This document shows positions 9,708 to 16,684 of a stretch of 40,754 nucleotides of DNA, piece after piece. The position numbers were made by a program, and so were the translations under genes. The stretch is from Salinivirgaceae bacterium (GTDB lineage Bacteria > Bacteroidota > Bacteroidia > Bacteroidales > SZUA-534). The notes under the pieces are model-generated. The model saw only the letters and a program-made list of their open reading frames with translations. It made no database searches and had not been told where the DNA came from. Positions within the stretch are counted from its first letter, which is position 1; each line of letters opens with the position of its first letter. The stretch covers positions 1 to 40,754 of the forward strand of contig JAKSOL010000007.1 in NCBI GenBank assembly GCA_024405635.1, read 5' to 3'.

Positions 9708-12080
9708 CTATTCGCCAAAAACTTTTCGTGCATAGTTTACAGTTGCCATGGCATCGGGAGCGTAGGCATCGGCACCAATTTGGTCGGCATACTCTTGAGT
9801 AAGAACGGCACCACCAACAACAACTTTACATTCGGGATAATTGGCACGCAGTTGGTCAATGGTTTCCTTCATGCTTGGAACGGTGGTTGTCATTAGAGCG
9901 CTCAAACCAACAAGTTTTACTTGCTCGCGCATGGCAGTTTCAACAATAAGTTCAGGAGCCACATCTTTACCAAGATCAATAACCTCGTAGCCGTAATTGT
10001 CGAGCAAAACGCGTACAATGTTTTTGCCAATGTCGTGAATGTCGCCCTTAACGGTTGCAATAACAATTTTGTGAGTTTTAACAGTGCTACCGCCAGTAGC
10101 TGCAATGTGGTCTTTTATGGCAGCAAAAGCCGACTCAGCAGCCTCGGCGCTCATTAAAAGTTGAGGCAAGAACATAATACCTTTTTCAAACTTTTTGCCC
10201 ACCTCGTCAAGAGCGGGTATAAGCATGTTTTTAATTATGTCCATTGGTTCGTGTTGCTGCAACTCGGTTTTGGTTAGTTTGTTAGCCACATCTTTCAAAC
10301 CAAGTTTAACAGCGTCGTTCAAGGTCATTGCTGCGGCTTCGGGGGCTGGTTTCTTTTCGCCCGAATTTGAGTATTTGGCAATGTAGTTTACAAAGTTTGG
10401 GTCTTCGCCTTTAAGTGCTTTAACCGAGTAAAAGGTTGACATCATCTTGTCGGAGTGAGGATTGATGATGGCAGCGTCGAGTCCGCTGAATAAAGCTTCG
10501 GCAAAAAATGCGGCGTTGATGTTTTCGCGTTCGGGCAAACCAAACGAAATGTTTGATACACCCAAAACGGTTTGCACGCCTAGTTTTTTCACTTCACGCA
10601 ACGAGTCGATGGTAACTAAATACGATTGTCCGGTGCTTATGCTCATGGTAAGCACATCAATTAGTATTCGGTTTCGGTTTATTCCAAGTTTTTCGGCTTC
10701 GGCAATAATGTGTTTGGCAATGGCTACGCGGCCTTCAACTGTTTCGGGTATTCCGTTTTCGTCAAGAGTGAGGCCAACAACCATGCCGCCATATTTTTTT
10801 ACAAGCGGAAGAACGGTTTTTAGCGATTCGTCTTTTCCGTTTACCGAGTTTATCATTGCAATGCCGTTAACAATGCGTAGTGCACGTTCAAGCGCAATGG
10901 GGTCTGATGTGTCGATTTGAAGTGGCAGATTGACAACGCTTTGCAATTCTTTTACTACGTTTTCCATCACCACAGGTTCGTCAATTTCGGGCAAACCTAC
11001 GTTAACGTCAAGAATGTGGGCGCCATCGGCTTGCTCGTTTATTCCTTCGCGAAGAATGTAGGCAATGTCGCCATCGCGCAAGGCTTGTTTAAATTTAGGT
11101 TTACCAGTTGGGTTTATGCGTTCGCCAATAACTACCGAACCTTTTCCAACCACTACGGCTTTCATTCCTGACGAAACCATAGGGCAGTCAATTTGTCGAG
11201 GTTGAGGTAGTGGCAAATCTTTGCACGCGGCAATTTCGGCAGCAATGTGTTGTGGAGTTGTTCCGCAGCAACCGCCCATTATGTGAGCTATTGAAGCAAA
11301 ATGGTTTGTGCTGGCAGCAAAACCGTCGGGTTGCAGGTCGTAAACTGTGCGGCCGTCGGGAGTGCCTTTTGGTAAGCCTGCATTTGGGTTAAATACCAAA
11401 GGAAGCGAGCATACTTCGGTTAGTTGGCGGGCAAAAGGTTCCATTTGGTCGGGGCCTACACCGCAGTTAAAACCAAAGGCGTCAACGTTTAGTCCTTCAA
11501 CTAAGCATGCAATGGCAGCCACGTCGCCGCCGGTTAGCAGGTGGCCGGTTTCGTCAATCATAACAGTTACAACAACTGGCAGATTGGTGTTTTCTTTGGC
11601 GGCTAAAATTGCGGCCTTTAGTTCGTATGTGTCGCTAAATGTTTCGAAAAGAATAAGGTCGGCACCAGCTTTTTCGCCAGCCACGCACATTTGTTTAAAG
11701 TATTGGTAGGCGTCTTCAAAATCCAATTCGCCAAGAGGTTTTAGTAGTTTGCCTAAAGGACCAATGTCGGCAGCGGCAAACACTGTATGGTTAGCGCCTT
11801 GGGCAGCTTTGCGAATGTTGGCAATGGCGGCTGCAAAAATGTTTTCGACAGTGTATGGTGGGTTGGCAAACTTCATTGAGTTTGCGCCAAAGGTGTTACT
11901 TTTTATTATGTCGCAACCGGCGTCAACGTATTGTTTGTGAATGTTTTGCACAACGTCGGGGTGGTCAATGTTCCAAGCTTCGGGTAGTTCGCCTTGTTGT
12001 AGTCCGGCGTTAAAGAGCATTGTACCCATTGCACCATCGAAAAACAAACGGCGGCTTTTTAATTCGGCTATAAACGACAT
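9708..12080 (-). CDS. metH: Cobalamin-dependent methionine synthase lacking the reactivation domain
   Basis: The protein transfers the methyl group of 5-methyl-THF through cobalamin to homocysteine. I set the start at 12080 (MSFIAELKSRR, 790 residues); the open frame continues upstream only into the neighbouring gene. The homocysteine domain (about 1-290) has zinc ligands C206 (FNCGVG) and C271-C272 (GGCCGTT). The pterin-binding domain follows (VIGERINPTGKPKF, about 325-580). The cap and B12 domain has DIHDIGKNI, with H682 as the cobalt-binding histidine. The protein ends in the B12 domain. Full-length MetH of E. coli type is about 1,227 residues and carries a C-terminal AdoMet-binding reactivation domain. 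Here that function is encoded by the gene 4 bp upstream. Confidence 0.95.
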   Translation of the reverse strand: MSFIAELKSRRLFFDGAMGTMLFNAGLQQGELPEAWNIDHPDVVQNIHKQYVDAGCDIIKSNTFGANSMKFANPPYTVENIFAAAIANIRKAAQGANHTVFAAADIGPLGKLLKPLGELDFEDAYQYFKQMCVAGEKAGADLILFETFSDTYELKAAILAAKENTNLPVVVTVMIDETGHLLTGGDVAAIACLVEGLNVDAFGFNCGVGPDQMEPFARQLTEVCSLPLVFNPNAGLPKGTPDGRTVYDLQPDGFAASTNHFASIAHIMGGCCGTTPQHIAAEIAACKDLPLPQPRQIDCPMVSSGMKAVVVGKGSVVIGERINPTGKPKFKQALRDGDIAYILREGINEQADGAHILDVNVGLPEIDEPVVMENVVKELQSVVNLPLQIDTSDPIALERALRIVNGIAMINSVNGKDESLKTVLPLVKKYGGMVVGLTLDENGIPETVEGRVAIAKHIIAEAEKLGINRNRILIDVLTMSISTGQSYLVTIDSLREVKKLGVQTVLGVSNISFGLPERENINAAFFAEALFSGLDAAIINPHSDKMMSTFYSVKALKGEDPNFVNYIAKYSNSGEKKPAPEAAAMTLNDAVKLGLKDVANKLTKTELQQHEPMDIIKNMLIPALDEVGKKFEKGIMFLPQLLMSAEAAESAFAAIKDHIAATGGSTVKTHKIVIATVKGDIHDIGKNIVRVLLDNYGYEVIDLGKDVAPELIVETAMREQVKLVGLSALMTTTVPSMKETIDQLRANYPECKVVVGGAVLTQEYADQIGADAYAPDAMATVNYARKVFGE

Positions 12081-12084
12081 AATT

Positions 12085-12726
12085 TTAGTTGTTTTGTTTG
12101 TAGGCGCAGTTTGTTTGAGTGCAAATGTCGCACTTGTGAACCACGCACGATTTGGTTTTACTAACGCCAATAATTGCAGTTACCGATTTTGATGGGCGTA
12201 GCATCAGCGAGTCGGTTAGTTCAATGCCAATTAGTTTGGTGGCTTGTGTTTGGTTGAGCATCCAAGGTTGGTGTTCAAGGCTCACGTCGCCATAACCGGG
12301 ACTGAATCGTTTTCGGGTGAAAAGTCCTTGGCTTTCAACTTTTTTGGTTATTTCGTCTTCTTGTTGGTCGGCAAATTCCTCAATGGCGGCTGCGGCGCAA
12401 GCTTGCATAATTACTTGTTTGGTTACATGCGTTTTGCTGTAGGTGAGCAGCAGTTTGTCAACTCCAATTCCCAATGTGATGCAAAGCAGATAAACACTTT
12501 CAATATTGCCCAAATGTTTTGCAAACTTGGGGCTGTCAATGGTGTGGTTGCAAATAATAACCTTGTTGTTGGCAGTTTGAGCAGGTAGTTGTTTGCTCAC
12601 AGCACGAGGTGTGGCAACTTGCATCAGTTCGGCATAGCACTCGTCAATTAAGAGCTTGGTTTGTTGGTCGGGCGCTGAGCCTTTGTAACCCAAGTAACGC
12701 GATATTTCGGCATAAGGAGCCTGCAT
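12085..12726 (-). CDS. Stand-alone methionine synthase activation (AdoMet-binding) protein
   Basis: A 213-residue protein. The block RFSPGYGDVSLEHQPWML and then LTDSLMLRPSKSVTAIIG matches the core of the MetH reactivation domain, which supplies an AdoMet methyl group to repair oxidised cobalamin. The C-terminal CDICTQTNC cysteine cluster is also seen in short stand-alone versions. Its start overlaps the metF stop as TAATG, and its stop lies 4 bp before metH, so it is translated between the two. It very likely acts in trans on the truncated MetH next door. Confidence 0.88.
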   Translation of the reverse strand: MQAPYAEISRYLGYKGSAPDQQTKLLIDECYAELMQVATPRAVSKQLPAQTANNKVIICNHTIDSPKFAKHLGNIESVYLLCITLGIGVDKLLLTYSKTHVTKQVIMQACAAAAIEEFADQQEDEITKKVESQGLFTRKRFSPGYGDVSLEHQPWMLNQTQATKLIGIELTDSLMLRPSKSVTAIIGVSKTKSCVVHKCDICTQTNCAYKQNN

Positions 12727-13592
12727 TATCGGCCTAAAATTGACGATATGTTATTCAAAATTTGTTGTGCAACATCGGGCTTGTTCATGGTGTAAACGTG
12801 AATGCCACGAACGCCATTGGCAAGCAAGTCGATAATTTGTTCGGTAGCGTAGGCAATGCCAGCTTGTTTCATCGAAGCAGGGTCGTCGCCATACTTGTCG
12901 GCAATGCGGCGGAAACGGTTTGGCAATGTGGCACCTGATAGTGCGCACGAGCGGGCAATTTGTTTGCCATTGGTTACAGGCATCACACCGGCAATAACCG
13001 GAACATCAATGTTTTTGGCCATCATTCGGTACAAAAAGCTATAAAGAACGGTGTTGTCGAAAAACATTTGAGTAGTTAAAAAGTCGCAACCGTTGTCAAC
13101 TTTCATTTTAAGGAATTCAAGGTCTTTGTCTTGGTGTTCGCACTCTTGGTGGCACTCGGGATAGCAAGCAGCGCCAATGCAAAAATTTCCGTTCTTTTTA
13201 ATGTCTAAAATCAAGTCTGATGCGTGTTTGTAGTCCATTGCGGTTTGTGTTCCGTCTTTAGGCATATCGCCACGCAAGGCAAGAATGTTTTCAATGCCCG
13301 CATTTTTCAACTCGTTCAGTTGCGACACAACTTGTTGCTTGGTTGATGCAATGCAAGTTAAGTGGGCTAGTGCAGTCGATTGGTTAAGGTCTTGAATGGC
13401 TTTTGCCACCTCAATGGTGTTTTTTGAATTGCTACCGCCAGCTCCGTATGTAACACTAATAAAATCGGGTTTAAGAGTTGCAATTTTGGCCACAGCATCA
13501 AGTGTTGGCTCTATTGGCATTCCAGCTTTTGGAGGAAATACCTCAAATGAGAAACTTGGTTTGCCGCTTTTTAATATTTCTGAAATCTTCAT
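12726..13592 (-). CDS. metF: 5,10-methylenetetrahydrofolate reductase
   Basis: This flavoenzyme makes 5-methyl-THF, the methyl donor used by MetH. The start at 13592 (MKISEILKSGKPSFSFEVFP, 288 residues) fits the family. The open frame extends 42 codons upstream but runs through the promoter box. Family marks are SFEVFPPK, SVTYGAGGS, LAHLTC, LRGD and TTQMFFDN. It is the first gene of metF-act-metH, and the TAATG overlap with the next gene implies coupled translation. The operon therefore makes both the substrate and the repair factor for MetH. Confidence 0.96.
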   Translation of the reverse strand: MKISEILKSGKPSFSFEVFPPKAGMPIEPTLDAVAKIATLKPDFISVTYGAGGSNSKNTIEVAKAIQDLNQSTALAHLTCIASTKQQVVSQLNELKNAGIENILALRGDMPKDGTQTAMDYKHASDLILDIKKNGNFCIGAACYPECHQECEHQDKDLEFLKMKVDNGCDFLTTQMFFDNTVLYSFLYRMMAKNIDVPVIAGVMPVTNGKQIARSCALSGATLPNRFRRIADKYGDDPASMKQAGIAYATEQIIDLLANGVRGIHVYTMNKPDVAQQILNNISSILGR

Positions 13593-13615
13593 TGTGAAGT
13601 GCTTTAATTTGGCTG

Positions 13616-13623
13616 CAAAAGTA
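13616..13623 (-). promoter_or_regulatory. Candidate -7 box for the metF operon
   Basis: On the minus strand the bases read TACTTTTG, an exact match to the Bacteroidota consensus TAnnTTTG, 24 bp upstream of the metF start codon. I did not find a good TTG element at the usual -33 distance, so the call rests on the -7 box and its position. Confidence 0.45.
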
Positions 13624-13740
13624 GAAAATACACCATAATAGTCCAGTAGTGAATTATTCTTAATTATTAAACGAATTACTGTGTTTTTAGAAAAAAATTC
13701 TTGTTGCCGATAATGCATCCAATAATCCTTTACCCAACAT

Positions 13741-13795
13741 CGTTCCGCTTAGGAGATTCGTTTCTACTCATTCCGCACATGATGCGGAATCCCAT
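13741..13795. repeat. Palindromic repeat, left of the GIY-YIG gene
   Basis: A 55-bp unit contains a perfect 8-bp hairpin, ATTCCGCA and TGCGGAAT at 13770-13777 and 13783-13790, around CATGA. A near-identical copy lies at 14302-14356 in the same orientation, so the two bracket the GIY-YIG gene. Confidence 0.75.
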
Positions 13796-13843
13796 TAAAA
13801 ATGGATATAACGCTTTGCTTGGTAACAGAATGCTATACGTCTA

Positions 13844-14194
13844 TCAAACGTTTTTTTCTCGGTTATAATTAGCCGCCACGGCATCCATAAATTCCACTGT
13901 CAAACCAATAGAATCGGATAAATCACGCCAAGAAGGATTAGTATTCTCTATTAATTCTTCTTTCCATTTTCTTTTCCAATTCTTGAGTTGTTTCTCACGA
14001 TTAATAGCATCAGCAAAACGCTCAAAACGCTCATAATAAACAAGTTTATGACAATTATACTTGAAAGTAACCCCTTTATTAATCTTTAGTTTGTGTTCTG
14101 CCACTCTGCGCATCAAATCATTTGTGACTCCTATATACAATACAGTATTTGTTTGATTACTAAGCAAATAAACAAAACCTGCAAACATTTTCAT
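13844..14194 (-). CDS. Small GIY-YIG nuclease-domain protein
   Basis: A 116-residue protein made of a single GIY-YIG domain. FVYLLSN (Y9) and LYIGVTNDL (Y20-G22) are the two halves of the signature. R29 and the E67 of INREKQLK are the catalytic arginine and the metal-binding glutamate. It belongs to the short UvrC-N-like group (UPF0213 relatives) common in Bacteroidota. Two starts are possible, at 14194 and 14188. The gene stands alone between two copies of a palindromic repeat, with another hairpin directly upstream, a setting that suggests a link between nuclease and repeats. Its substrate is unknown. Confidence 0.85.
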   Translation of the reverse strand: MKMFAGFVYLLSNQTNTVLYIGVTNDLMRRVAEHKLKINKGVTFKYNCHKLVYYERFERFADAINREKQLKNWKRKWKEELIENTNPSWRDLSDSIGLTVEFMDAVAANYNREKNV

Positions 14195-14240
14195 TTGTAC
14201 AAATATTATGGTTTTGCAATAATAATGATTATTCTATGAG

Positions 14241-14261
14241 ATTGCGGGTCAAGCCCGCAAT
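14241..14261. repeat. Palindrome ATTGCGGG-TCAAG-CCCGCAAT
   Basis: A perfect 8-bp stem with a 5-nt loop, just upstream of the GIY-YIG start. There is no T tract, so it is not a typical terminator. Its layout (8-bp stem, 5-nt loop, AT ends and GC core) resembles the two hairpins at 13770-13790 and 14331-14351. Confidence 0.6.
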
Positions 14262-14301
14262 GACAAGAAGAGGTAACGGTTATACGTTCTTAAACCGATG
14301 A

Positions 14302-14356
14302 CATTCCGCTCAGGTGATTCGTTTCTAGTCATTCCGCACATGATGCGGAATCCCAT
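14302..14356. repeat. Palindromic repeat, right of the GIY-YIG gene
   Basis: Second copy of the 55-bp unit at 13741-13795, with only a few differences, all in the left half. The hairpin at 14331-14338 and 14344-14351 is identical to the first. Confidence 0.75.
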
Positions 14357-14406
14357 CATAGAGCGTAGAATGGTTGAATTTTGTAGCGGTCAGTTCATTT
14401 TTACGT

Positions 14407-14464
14407 GTTTTGGACTTTTGCCAATTAGTAAAACACGTACATTTTTATTGCCGCAAATCGTTGG
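14407..14464 (+). repeat. Direct repeat B, left copy
   Basis: 58 bp that recur at 29935-29992 with two differences. Beginning at 14403, an ACGTGTTTT / AAAACACGT stem (14403-14411 with 14430-14438) can form. Repeats B and A lie outside the RHS island on both sides. Confidence 0.7.
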
Positions 14465-14490
14465 GGGAAGAGATAGAATGATTTTCAATC

Positions 14491-14551
14491 ATCAACTTCT
14501 AGCTTGGCAGAAACATCAACAATCTAAAATCTCTTGTTTTTGATTAATGCA
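14491..14551 (+). repeat. Direct repeat A, left copy
   Basis: 61 bp that recur at 29789-29849 with three differences. No coding sense is visible. On the left the order is B then A; on the right it is A then B. Confidence 0.7.
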
Positions 14552-14712
14552 AAACGGGGTGGGGAGGATTAGTTACTTTTTGCAGTTTATAGCATAACCA
14601 CACACTTCTTAAAATTGCCTAAATGACAATCAATTAAATGGTTAGATTACTTATTTAATTATTTATTAAAAGTTAATTAAGGAGAAATAACATTACTAAA
14701 CGATAAAAATAC

Positions 14713-14741
14713 TTTGCTCTATATAAAAAACTTTACATTTG
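14713..14741 (+). promoter_or_regulatory. Promoter of the structured leader and RHS operon
   Basis: TTTG at 14713-14716 and TACATTTG at 14734-14741 are separated by 17 bp. They match the Bacteroidota -33 and -7 (TAnnTTTG) elements. Transcription should begin near 14748, at the 5' edge of the structured leader and about 425 nt before the first reading frame. Confidence 0.6.
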
Positions 14742-14747
14742 CGTATC

Positions 14748-15036
14748 TCATTTTATCATACTCATTTTAACAATAACCAAAATTAAGTATGAGTATTGTG
14801 AGATAGATATAAAATACTGAAAGCGTTTACTACGCTTGGTCTTGATGCTCTGAAACTTCGCAAACTTCATTGTAAAGTCAAGAACAAAGCAATGGTTGAT
14901 GCTCGCGTTGTGTACGTATTCACCTTCTGTGCGTACCATATACACGTGGGTTCTGCATTGCTCGTTCTTCTTTACAGGGCAATGCGAAGGCCTCAGGGCG
15001 TGGAATGAGCAAAGTAATGACACCCACGTTTTTTTG
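14748..15036 (+). ncRNA. Structured leader RNA with terminator and a competing long-range helix
   Basis: This region is more GC-rich than the genes after it and has no convincing coding frame. Visible helices: TATCTCA/TGAGATA near the 5' end with ATACTCAT/ATGAGTAT inside it; AAGCG/CGCTT (14821-14825, 14833-14837); and a GTACG/CGTAC hairpin around 14921-14937. A long-range pairing joins 14871-14894 to 14956-14976 in three blocks (7, 6 and 6 bp). A terminator stem pairs 14944-14951 with 15022-15029 and 14960-14967 with 15003-15010. The long-range helix and the terminator share bases, so they exclude each other or form a pseudoknot. This is the architecture of a transcription attenuator or riboswitch. 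It could instead be an independent small RNA. The ligand is unknown. Confidence 0.5.
14944..15035 (+). terminator. Terminator ending the leader
   Basis: An outer 8-bp stem, ACGTGGGT (14944-14951) with ACCCACGT (15022-15029), and an inner 8-bp stem, 14960-14967 with 15003-15010 (one G-U pair), are followed by seven T at 15029-15035 and then GTTTT. It lies about 140 bp before the start of the first gene, so it would stop transcription ahead of the operon unless disrupted. Confidence 0.6.
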
Positions 15037-15172
15037 TTTTTATACCTCTTGACTTTTTATTTTAAAATAGCTGTTGGGTGCTTAGCACAAAATGAGCTTG
15101 TCTACAGAATTTATAAGCATTCCTTATAATTTAATTGTATGACAAGCAACAAAAACAAACTATACCAACATT

Positions 15173-16678
15173 ATGGGAAAATACAAAAGATGGATAAAGG
15201 TATTGCTAATAAGTATTGCAATATTCTCAGCAAATACATTATATGCTCATGAGAAACAAAACTTTAAAAATAAAAAAGAGCAAAAAAATAAGGATAACAG
15301 CAAGCAAAATAAGAAGGATAAAACTGACTATAAGTTTGTTACAGATACTTCATATTCGGATGAACTCTTTGTAGATACAGTTATATTGATGAATATTTCA
15401 GCGGTTGTTAATGCTCAAATTGATACCCCTTTAGTTTATCTTCCATTAGAACATTTTAATGAGGGACGTCTTAGAAATTATACAGTTAACCATTTTATTG
15501 AGAATTTATTAGTTGAAGATACTGTATATGAGGGAGAATACTCCCTTATAAGACGGGAAGTAAAACAAGGATATATAGACTCTTGTACACAAGCTAATAC
15601 CATAGAATTAGAAGGTTTTATATCTCCAACAATAATGCAAGAAATAATAGTTGATAACGATTCTACACATGTGGATTTATACTATCAAAGAAAGTCGTAT
15701 ATGCTTATGTGGGAATTTAATGGCGGTACGGCTATTTCTAGCTACTATTCTGGTTGGCAAAAACATGGAACTAATATTAATACCCCTATTCTCGAAAAAC
15801 CAGGATATACTTATACATGGAATATTGAAGTACCTAAAACCTTAACGAAAAGTTCTCATTTTGAGGCACTATGGAAAACAAAGCAATACGAAGTGGAATG
15901 GATGTTGAATGATGGTACTGATTCAATTTTTACTACGTCAAAAGTAGATTATGATACAGAGATTAAAACACCATACACTTTACCTAATCGTAAGGGATAC
16001 TCATTTATGGGTTGGTCCACAAATCCATCTGACACAATAGCCAAAGTATCTTTAGGTTTGATGACAGGAAACGATACTCTCAATAAAAAATATTACGCTG
16101 TTTGGATAAAAGAGAAATATAGTGTCACATGGTATTGTAATGATGGCACAGATGAAGTATTTCAAATAGATAGCCTGTATTATGATGAAGAAATATTAGC
16201 GCCCAAAAGTACACCCAAATACAATGGGTTCAATTTTATAGGATGGTCAGCTAATCGTAGCGATACTGTGATTTCTCAGTTTGGCAGAATAGCAAATGTT
16301 GATGGAGCTAATTTTTATGCGATATGGGAAATAAATAATAATAGAGAAATATACACGCAAGAAAGTAAGCGCAATGGGCAGACTTATCAAAGCGCCAAAA
16401 GAGTAGAACAAACACATTCAGTACCTAAACAAGTTCTAGAGAAAAACACGTATAGAACGGTAACCGCGTCACCAAACCCAACAATAAGCAAAGTAAAGTA
16501 CTATGACTCTGAATTACAGCAAGGTGATGCTATTAGTGTTTATAACACAAATGGAGAGTTAATAATGACAATGATTTTGCAGTCAACTGACAATATAGAA
16601 ATTGATTTGTCAAATTACCCTCAAGGAGGATATATAATAGAGGTAAAAGATTTCAAGACAATGATTATTAAACAATAA
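15173..16678 (+). CDS. Surface protein with InlB-type beta-repeats and T9SS sorting domain
   Basis: A 501-residue protein with a signal peptide (MGKYKRWIKV to LYA), a Lys/Asn-rich linker at about 26-50, and three Listeria-Bacteroides (InlB B-type) repeats at about 176-232, 238-312 and 315-386. The repeats are recognisable by WxxNDGTD and GYSFMGWS/GFNFIGWS. From about 431 it has a type A T9SS sorting domain: ASPNPTISKV, then VYNTNGELI and YPQGGYIIEV. The protein should cross the outer membrane by T9SS and be anchored or released at the surface. It is the first gene after the leader and lies 6 bp before the SpvB-like gene, so it probably shares the RHS operon. It may be an adhesin or delivery partner, but that is inference. 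Confidence 0.85.
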   Translation: MGKYKRWIKVLLISIAIFSANTLYAHEKQNFKNKKEQKNKDNSKQNKKDKTDYKFVTDTSYSDELFVDTVILMNISAVVNAQIDTPLVYLPLEHFNEGRLRNYTVNHFIENLLVEDTVYEGEYSLIRREVKQGYIDSCTQANTIELEGFISPTIMQEIIVDNDSTHVDLYYQRKSYMLMWEFNGGTAISSYYSGWQKHGTNINTPILEKPGYTYTWNIEVPKTLTKSSHFEALWKTKQYEVEWMLNDGTDSIFTTSKVDYDTEIKTPYTLPNRKGYSFMGWSTNPSDTIAKVSLGLMTGNDTLNKKYYAVWIKEKYSVTWYCNDGTDEVFQIDSLYYDEEILAPKSTPKYNGFNFIGWSANRSDTVISQFGRIANVDGANFYAIWEINNNREIYTQESKRNGQTYQSAKRVEQTHSVPKQVLEKNTYRTVTASPNPTISKVKYYDSELQQGDAISVYNTNGELIMTMILQSTDNIEIDLSNYPQGGYIIEVKDFKTMIIKQ

Positions 16679-16684
16679 TAAAGG

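Noticed and set aside
9690..9715. Imperfect hairpin between the sensor phosphatase and metH ends
   Set aside because: A stem of about 10 bp with a mismatch is possible between the convergent genes, but there is no T tract on either strand and it overlaps the metH stop, so I did not call a terminator.
13593..13718. Upstream extension of metF
   Set aside because: The extra 42 codons are AT-rich, include the TAnnTTTG box and have no family counterpart.
14748..15023. A 91-codon open frame on the minus strand across the leader RNA
   Set aside because: Its composition follows the RNA structure. It lacks a recognisable domain, and the promoter and terminator both point the other way. It may be annotated elsewhere as a hypothetical protein, but I see no coding support.
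14896..15129. A 77-codon + strand frame in the leader and spacer
   Set aside because: It spans the terminator hairpin and T tract and has no domain or plausible start signal.
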